This document shows, in pieces, positions 5,168 to 9,325 of a stretch of 9,325 nucleotides of DNA; the first letter of the stretch is position 1; each line of letters starts with the position of its first letter. This DNA comes from Nitrospirota bacterium (lineage in GTDB: Bacteria > Nitrospirota > Thermodesulfovibrionia > Thermodesulfovibrionales > JdFR-88). The stretch covers positions 1 through 9,325 of the forward strand of contig JAKAMR010000089.1 of NCBI GenBank assembly GCA_021812785.1, in the 5' to 3' direction. A program made the position numbers and the translations under genes. The notes under the pieces were generated by a model that did no database searches, was not told the origin of the DNA, and was given only the letters and a program-made list of their open reading frames with translations.

Positions 5168-5225
5168 CAGGGGAAACGGCCGCGAAAAGTTTTTTTGAAA
5201 CTAAACAGAGCAGGGAGAGCGCAGC

Positions 5226-7193
5226 ATGAGGGGTCCGATATCAATATTTTTATCGATGAAATTAAGGAACAAGGTAATCGCAGGGTATAGCTTCTTTACC
5301 CTTCTGGTTTTTTCCATCCTTGCCCTTATAGGCGTTAAATTTTTCAGGATCAAGGCCCATTATGATTATGTGGACAGGATGAGCCGGGAAATCCAGCTGT
5401 TCGTTCAGCTTAAGTCGGACATAAACGGTGCGCGGGCCGCTTTCCTGAGGATGGCGGTTTCCAAGGACCCCCAGGTATGGGACAACCAGAAGTATGTCAT
5501 AGACTTTTATATAAAAAGCACCGATCAGAGCCTGTCCAGGCTTCAAAATGGTATTTTCGGCGACCAGATAAGAGAGATAGAAAGCAACTGGGTCCCTTTC
5601 AAGCTTACCCTTAAGGACGACCTTGTTCCCCTGGTGATGGAGGGTAAGACGGACCAGGCCATTAGCATACTGGGAACTGACCAGGCGCGCAGGTCCAGGG
5701 CCTTCATGGAAGTGGCAAACCAGACCATAAAAAGCTCGAACAAACTGTATTCCGCCCGCATCGCTGCCGTAAACCATGATATAAGGGCCACCATAATATC
5801 GGTAGCGCTGATCATCCTGGTCGTTTTTTCCCTGAGCTTCGCGGTCACCTTCATCATCATAAACAAATATATGATAAAGGTCCTCCGGAACATAAGCGAG
5901 TCCGCTGAAAAGGTGGCCTCCGGGGACCTTACCGTCAGCCTGGAGGCAAAAACGGGCGATGAGTTCGGGAAGCTGGCAAACGATGTGAACAGGATCATAT
6001 CGGCGATGCAGGCCGTGTTAAGGAAGATAGCGGGCAAGACCGCCTATATCCTCAAGGACGCCACGGACCTTACATACTACGGCAAGGGCGTTTCCCGTAA
6101 GGTAGATCAGGACCTTGAACGTACGACCACCGCCGCAGCCGCCACCGAGGAGATGTCTTTTTCCATCGGGGACATTGCCAGGAACATAAATACCGCTTCG
6201 CAGTCTGCGGAGGGGGCCGGGGACGCCTCTTCCAAGGGCGGCGCTATAGTCACTGAGACGGTATCCTCCATAGGCGAAGTCAACACGCAGATAACAAGCG
6301 CCTCTGCCACGGTGAGGGACCTGGCAGGGCTCTCAAAGAGGATAGATGAGATAGTCGTCCTCATCAAGGACATCGCGGACCAGACAAATCTCCTGGCCCT
6401 GAACGCGGCGATAGAGGCGGCGAGGGCGGGGGAGCACGGGAGAGGTTTCGCGGTGGTCGCGGATGAGGTGGGCAAGCTCGCCCAAAGAACGGCAAACGCC
6501 ACAAACGATATAAACGGCCTGCTGGGATCGGTTCATTCCGGGGTTGTCCAGGCAACGGACATGATGGACGTTGCCGTCGGCAAGGCCAACTCAACAAGCG
6601 GTCTTGCGCGGAAACTCGAGGAGTCCTTCAAGGTGATCAACGACAGTTTTGAGCAGGTCTCCGACCTGATACGGGAAGTGGTGACAACCACCGATGAGCA
6701 GTCCGCGACCGCCTCCGAGATATCCAAAAACTTGATCGCCATCAGCGAAAACGCAAAGGAAAACTCAACGACCGTAAAAGAAATGGCGATGTCGTTCGGC
6801 AAGTTCAACCTTAACGCCAGGGAGTTCCTGAAAATACTGGATGACTACACGGACCCGATGATGGGGGTGGGGGTGCTCAAGGCCGATTATGTGCTCTGGT
6901 TCAACAGGTTGTTGGATCTGCTGGACAACAAGGGACTTACCATTTCCGAAGATGAACTGCACGGTGAAAACTCAAGAATGGGCAGATGGTATTGTGGCGA
7001 GGGGAAGAGGCTGTTTGGCGGCACAAGGACCTTCCATGAGCTTGAAGCGCCGCACCGCCGCCTGCACGAGCTTGGACTTCTGGCCTATGAAGCCGCCCGG
7101 AAGGGGGACGGGAAAGCCGTCAAGGAACACATCTCCCAGGCCAGCGGTACAGTGGATGAGATAATGTCCATATTGAACAGGTTCGATATTTAG
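5226..7193 (+). CDS. Methyl-accepting chemotaxis protein with degenerate C-terminal CZB domain
   Basis: This 655-residue inner-membrane chemoreceptor signals to CheA/CheW. TM1 spans about 19-40 and TM2 about 188-212; the intervening helical region (41-187) looks like a four-helix-bundle periplasmic sensor. HAMP covers about 213-265 ([22 protein letters not shown]). The signalling tip is at 378-422 ([20 protein letters not shown], then [15 protein letters not shown]). Residues 550-650 form a CZB (chemoreceptor zinc-binding) domain. The HxxxH pair is present at 610 and 614, but the first His is Tyr555 (YVLW) and the usual Cys is Ser583 (SRMGRW). The start at 5226 has AGGGAG 8 nt upstream; the in-frame ATG at 5256 has no ribosome binding site. 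No che genes are in the window. Confidence 0.95.
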   Translation: MRGPISIFLSMKLRNKVIAGYSFFTLLVFSILALIGVKFFRIKAHYDYVDRMSREIQLFVQLKSDINGARAAFLRMAVSKDPQVWDNQKYVIDFYIKSTDQSLSRLQNGIFGDQIREIESNWVPFKLTLKDDLVPLVMEGKTDQAISILGTDQARRSRAFMEVANQTIKSSNKLYSARIAAVNHDIRATIISVALIILVVFSLSFAVTFIIINKYMIKVLRNISESAEKVASGDLTVSLEAKTGDEFGKLANDVNRIISAMQAVLRKIAGKTAYILKDATDLTYYGKGVSRKVDQDLERTTTAAAATEEMSFSIGDIARNINTASQSAEGAGDASSKGGAIVTETVSSIGEVNTQITSASATVRDLAGLSKRIDEIVVLIKDIADQTNLLALNAAIEAARAGEHGRGFAVVADEVGKLAQRTANATNDINGLLGSVHSGVVQATDMMDVAVGKANSTSGLARKLEESFKVINDSFEQVSDLIREVVTTTDEQSATASEISKNLIAISENAKENSTTVKEMAMSFGKFNLNAREFLKILDDYTDPMMGVGVLKADYVLWFNRLLDLLDNKGLTISEDELHGENSRMGRWYCGEGKRLFGGTRTFHELEAPHRRLHELGLLAYEAARKGDGKAVKEHISQASGTVDEIMSILNRFDI

Positions 7194-7198
7194 ACAGG

Positions 7199-7256
7199 TC
7201 CGCAAGGGCAACCCGGAATTTTTCCATTTTTTCATTTTTCCATTTTTTGTTTTTTT
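7199..7256 (+). terminator. Possible terminator with long T tracts after the chemoreceptor gene
   Basis: A short hairpin (TCC...GGG-CAA-CCC-GGA, 7199-7217) starts 5 nt after the chemoreceptor stop codon. It is followed by T tracts. The tract holds two near-identical 16-nt units, ATTTTTCCATTTTTTC (7218-7233) and ATTTTTCCATTTTTTG (7234-7249). The stem is weak, but the U-rich tail is long. Confidence 0.4.
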
Positions 7257-7324
7257 GTATTTTCAGCGGGAGCGCATGGCCGTTCCCCGATATCCTCAAG
7301 GTGCTTCGTTCTGACAATATGGTT

Positions 7325-7330
7325 TATAAT
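7325..7330 (+). promoter_or_regulatory. -10 box of the histidine kinase gene
   Basis: TATAAT is a perfect hexamer, placing the transcript start about 25 nt before the ATG at 7363. No good -35 is seen at 16-18 bp, so an activator may be needed or the match may be fortuitous. Confidence 0.35.
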
Positions 7331-7362
7331 ATCAGGTCTGACCGTATGAGAGAAAAGGGATA

Positions 7363-9024
7363 ATGAAAATAAATTTCTCCAAACACGTTCTGGGCATTTT
7401 GCTGCTGGCCTGCGTATCCGTTTTCCTTTTTTTTGCCTACAATGTTTTTTTCGTTTTCCCGTCTTTTTCGAATCTGCTGGTGGAAAACATGGAAAGCGAG
7501 GCCGCAAGGATAGCCACCCACTTTGACAGCTCGATCTTAATGACGAACAAAGATTTAGGGAAGGCGTCCATCACGCCGGGCGTGAGAAATGAAGCCGGGC
7601 TTCTAAAGAAAGATTTCGGCCTGTGGAAGATCAGGCTTGTATCTCCCGAAAGGCAGGTTGTGTTTTCCACGGAGCCTTCAGAAATCGGCCGCGTAATGAA
7701 AGGGAAATTGCCCGCTTTTGATGAAGCCATGGCCAAAGGCCGTGTATTCAGCCATTTCGTTGGCAAAGGGGGGCTTACGCACGGCGGCAATGTGGCCCCA
7801 GCCGACTTGGCGATAGCTTATGTGCCCGCAATGGTGAACGGCAGGTTCGCCGGGGCCTGCGGCGTCTATTATGACGTTTCCCCCGTAACGAAAAAAGCCC
7901 GGTCCCTTCAACTTCAGGCTTTTGCAATGCTGGCCCTGCTTGTATCCGGCCTGCTTGCCGCCGTAGTGATCGTTTCAATGAAGGCCAACAAGATCGCGGG
8001 AGCCAAGCAGAAAGCGGAGGATGCCCTTCAACGAAGCGAATATTTCCTGCGGACCATAATAGAGACCGAGCCCGAATGCGTAAAGCTCATAGCCAGGGAC
8101 GGTACGCTTTTGATGATGAACCCGGCGGGGCTTGCCATGATACAGGCCTCTTCGCTTGAGGGAGTTCAGGGCACGCCTGCCGGACAACTGGTTACGCCCG
8201 AATACCGCGGCGCGTTCGATGATCTTACCCGGAGGGTGCTTTCCGGCGAAACGGGAACACTGGAATTTCAGATGACGGGGTTAAAGGGCCGCCGCCTCTG
8301 GCTGGAGACAAACGCTGTCCCCTTTACCAATGAAAAAGGCGAAATAACCGGCCTGCTTGGGATCACCAGGGATGTTACCGCCAGGAAGCGCTGGACGCAG
8401 GACCTCGAGCGTTCCCTGCGGGAAAAAGAGACCCTGCTCAGGGAACTGTACCACAGGACAAAAAACAACATGCAGGTCATCACAAGCCTCATAAGCCTGC
8501 AGTCCGCGTCCCTCTCCGACAGTCGCATCCTCCAGATGTTCGATGATACCAAAAACAGGATACGGGCGATGGCGCTCGTACATGAGAAGCTTTACCAGTC
8601 CAAGGAACTCTCCAACGTCAACATGAACGACTATATCCGCGACCTTGCCAACGTCTTGCTGGAAGGCAGCGGAGGGGAGGCGGGCAATGTGGCACTGAGG
8701 CTCGAAGCCGACAGCGTTCAGTTGCCTATAGACGCGATCATGCCATGCGGCCTTATTATCAATGAACTCGTTACAAACTCCCTGAAATATGCCTTTACCG
8801 GCGGCAGGAAGGGAGAGATAAGGATATCCTTCCGGCGGACCGGGCCCGGCCTTATGGAGCTCATTTACTCGGACGATGGCCCGGGCTTGCCATTTGCCGG
8901 TCTTAAAGACGTAAAAACCCTGGGTTTAAAGCTCGTTCACAACCTGGCCACCAAGCAGCTTGGCGGCAATATCCAGCTGGCGCCCGGAGGGCCGGCGGAA
9001 TTCCGTATTACGTTTAAAATATAG
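7363..9024 (+). CDS. Membrane-bound PAS sensor histidine kinase, HisKA_2 family
   Basis: The protein has 553 residues. TM1 is at about 8-32. A periplasmic Cache-like domain (about 40-180) includes VSPERQVVFSTEPSEIGRV and ADLAIAYVPAMVNGRFAGAC, and TM2 is at about 184-206. A PAS domain spans about 225-345, ending GLLGITRDVTARK. The dimerisation and phosphoacceptor region is the HisKA_2 type: LLRELYHRTKNNMQVITSL with His364 as the likely phosphorylated residue. The ATPase domain shows the N box INELVTNSLKYAF (466-478), DDGPGLP (504-510) and LGLKLVHNLATKQLGG (520-535). Such kinases phosphorylate a response regulator; none is visible, so the partner is elsewhere or beyond the right edge. It lies 169 bp after the chemoreceptor with its own apparent -10. 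The ribosome binding site is a modest AAAAGGG close to the ATG. Confidence 0.92.
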   Translation: MKINFSKHVLGILLLACVSVFLFFAYNVFFVFPSFSNLLVENMESEAARIATHFDSSILMTNKDLGKASITPGVRNEAGLLKKDFGLWKIRLVSPERQVVFSTEPSEIGRVMKGKLPAFDEAMAKGRVFSHFVGKGGLTHGGNVAPADLAIAYVPAMVNGRFAGACGVYYDVSPVTKKARSLQLQAFAMLALLVSGLLAAVVIVSMKANKIAGAKQKAEDALQRSEYFLRTIIETEPECVKLIARDGTLLMMNPAGLAMIQASSLEGVQGTPAGQLVTPEYRGAFDDLTRRVLSGETGTLEFQMTGLKGRRLWLETNAVPFTNEKGEITGLLGITRDVTARKRWTQDLERSLREKETLLRELYHRTKNNMQVITSLISLQSASLSDSRILQMFDDTKNRIRAMALVHEKLYQSKELSNVNMNDYIRDLANVLLEGSGGEAGNVALRLEADSVQLPIDAIMPCGLIINELVTNSLKYAFTGGRKGEIRISFRRTGPGLMELIYSDDGPGLPFAGLKDVKTLGLKLVHNLATKQLGGNIQLAPGGPAEFRITFKI

Positions 9025-9046
9025 GCCCTGGGGAAAAAGAAAAAGG

Positions 9047-9067
9047 CCCGCACGGGTCCCGTCCGGG
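9047..9067. repeat. Compact GC palindrome after the kinase gene
   Basis: CCCG-c-ACGGG-t-CCCGT-c-CGGG is symmetric around 9057, with one C:C mismatch on each side. On the minus strand it is followed by a run of T residues (complement of 9034-9045), which would suit termination of minus-strand transcripts. On the plus strand a separate T8 run at 9100-9107 follows a very short GCG-CAG-CGC stem. Either could end the kinase transcript, but neither is convincing alone. Confidence 0.35.
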
Positions 9068-9136
9068 ATAATTCGCGATAAAACTTGTTTGCGCAGCGCT
9101 TTTTTTTCTCTTCCGCCCGTTAGAAATCCGGCAATT

Positions 9137-9164
9137 CCCGTGTGAGTGTTCCCGTGTGAGTGTT
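9137..9164. repeat. Two perfect tandem 14-bp repeats, likely activator site
   Basis: CCCGTGTGAGTGTT occurs twice head-to-tail (9137-9150 and 9151-9164). The second copy ends one base before the -35 hexamer at 9166. Direct repeats placed just upstream of a -35 are the usual arrangement for response-regulator or other activator dimers. Confidence 0.6.
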
Positions 9165-9165
9165 G

Positions 9166-9195
9166 TTGACAAAGGGATCCAGTTCCGATTATAGT
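9166..9195 (+). promoter_or_regulatory. Promoter of the right-edge gene
   Basis: TTGACA (9166-9171) is a perfect -35. TATAGT (9190-9195) matches five of six -10 positions, with an 18-bp spacer. Transcription would start near 9202, about 25 nt before the ATG at 9227. Confidence 0.65.
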
Positions 9196-9226
9196 GTGCC
9201 TCTTATAACCTCCGTAAAGGATCAAT

Positions 9227-9325
9227 ATGGAAAATACTGAACTCACACTCCTTGAGATGATCGGCAGCGTCTATGAGGATCTGGATACCGACAAGATCGA
9301 GGAAAGGTTCGTAGAGCTTGAGATC
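9227..9325 (+). CDS. Unidentified protein, N-terminal 33 residues only
   Basis: The open frame starts at ATG 9227 and is still open at the window edge. AAAGG lies 6 nt before the ATG, and a strong promoter with tandem repeats lies just upstream, so the start is well supported. The visible protein begins MENTELTLLEMIGSVYEDLD and continues acidic and probably helical to FVELEI. I do not recognise a family from this fragment. It does not look like the receiver domain of a response regulator. Confidence 0.65.
   Translation, partial: MENTELTLLEMIGSVYEDLDTDKIEERFVELEI

Noticed and set aside
5099..5175. c-di-GMP-I riboswitch on the minus strand (CGCAAAGC followed by GTAGCCGGG)
   Set aside because: The arm with the GNRA tetraloop is absent, the strand is opposite to the chemoreceptor, and no minus-strand gene lies downstream. 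The matches are explained by the hairpins of the plus-strand leader.

Overview
The window looks like chromosomal DNA of an anaerobic or facultative, diderm, motile bacterium. Two proteins carry lipoprotein signal peptides, there is a transmembrane chemoreceptor, and the fumarase is the oxygen-sensitive two-subunit [4Fe-4S] type next to a Wood-Ljungdahl-type methyltransferase. Isoleucine ATA and arginine AGG codons are frequent at moderate GC. This is compatible with Nitrospirota or a deltaproteobacterium-like lineage, but that placement is an inference I cannot test here. No phage, insertion-sequence, CRISPR, tRNA or rRNA gene is visible.

Region 1 (1-2638) is a divergent pair of transcription units. 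On the minus strand an extended -10 promoter near 1855 appears to drive three genes in order: an AcsE/MetH-like methyltetrahydrofolate-binding methyltransferase homologue, the fumarase alpha subunit, and the fumarase beta subunit, which runs off the left edge. On the plus strand is a SufR-like winged-helix regulator with three conserved cysteines. An 8-bp-arm palindrome lies across the regulator's own start region. The simplest reading is an Fe-S-sensing regulator beside an Fe-S enzyme operon, but direct control is not shown by the sequence.

Region 2 (2639-3730) holds a gene-poor stretch of about 425 bases with a large imperfect palindrome that resembles interspersed repeat elements. It is followed by a minus-strand lipoprotein with a SurA/PrsA-type chaperone fold that lacks the parvulin isomerase domain.

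Region 3 (3835-4878) begins with an apparently leaderless gene for a small DUF3553 (UvrD/PcrA-tail-like, SH3/Tudor) protein. It overlaps by ATGA with an O6-alkylguanine-DNA alkyltransferase (ogt). A separate promoter then serves a 64-residue Ala/Pro/Asn-rich lipoprotein.

Region 4 (4879-9325) is a signalling region. A 15-bp perfect palindrome with an A/T core lies first. A sigma-28-like promoter and a leader able to fold into a compact three-way junction come next. They precede a chemoreceptor ending in a CZB domain that has lost two of the four usual zinc ligands. A PAS-containing HisKA_2-type membrane histidine kinase follows. The window ends with the first 33 codons of an unidentified gene behind a strong promoter, which is preceded immediately by two perfect tandem 14-bp repeats. 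The chemoreceptor and kinase may sense extracytoplasmic signals, and the repeats look like a binding site for an activator. A link between the kinase and those repeats is only a guess from proximity.
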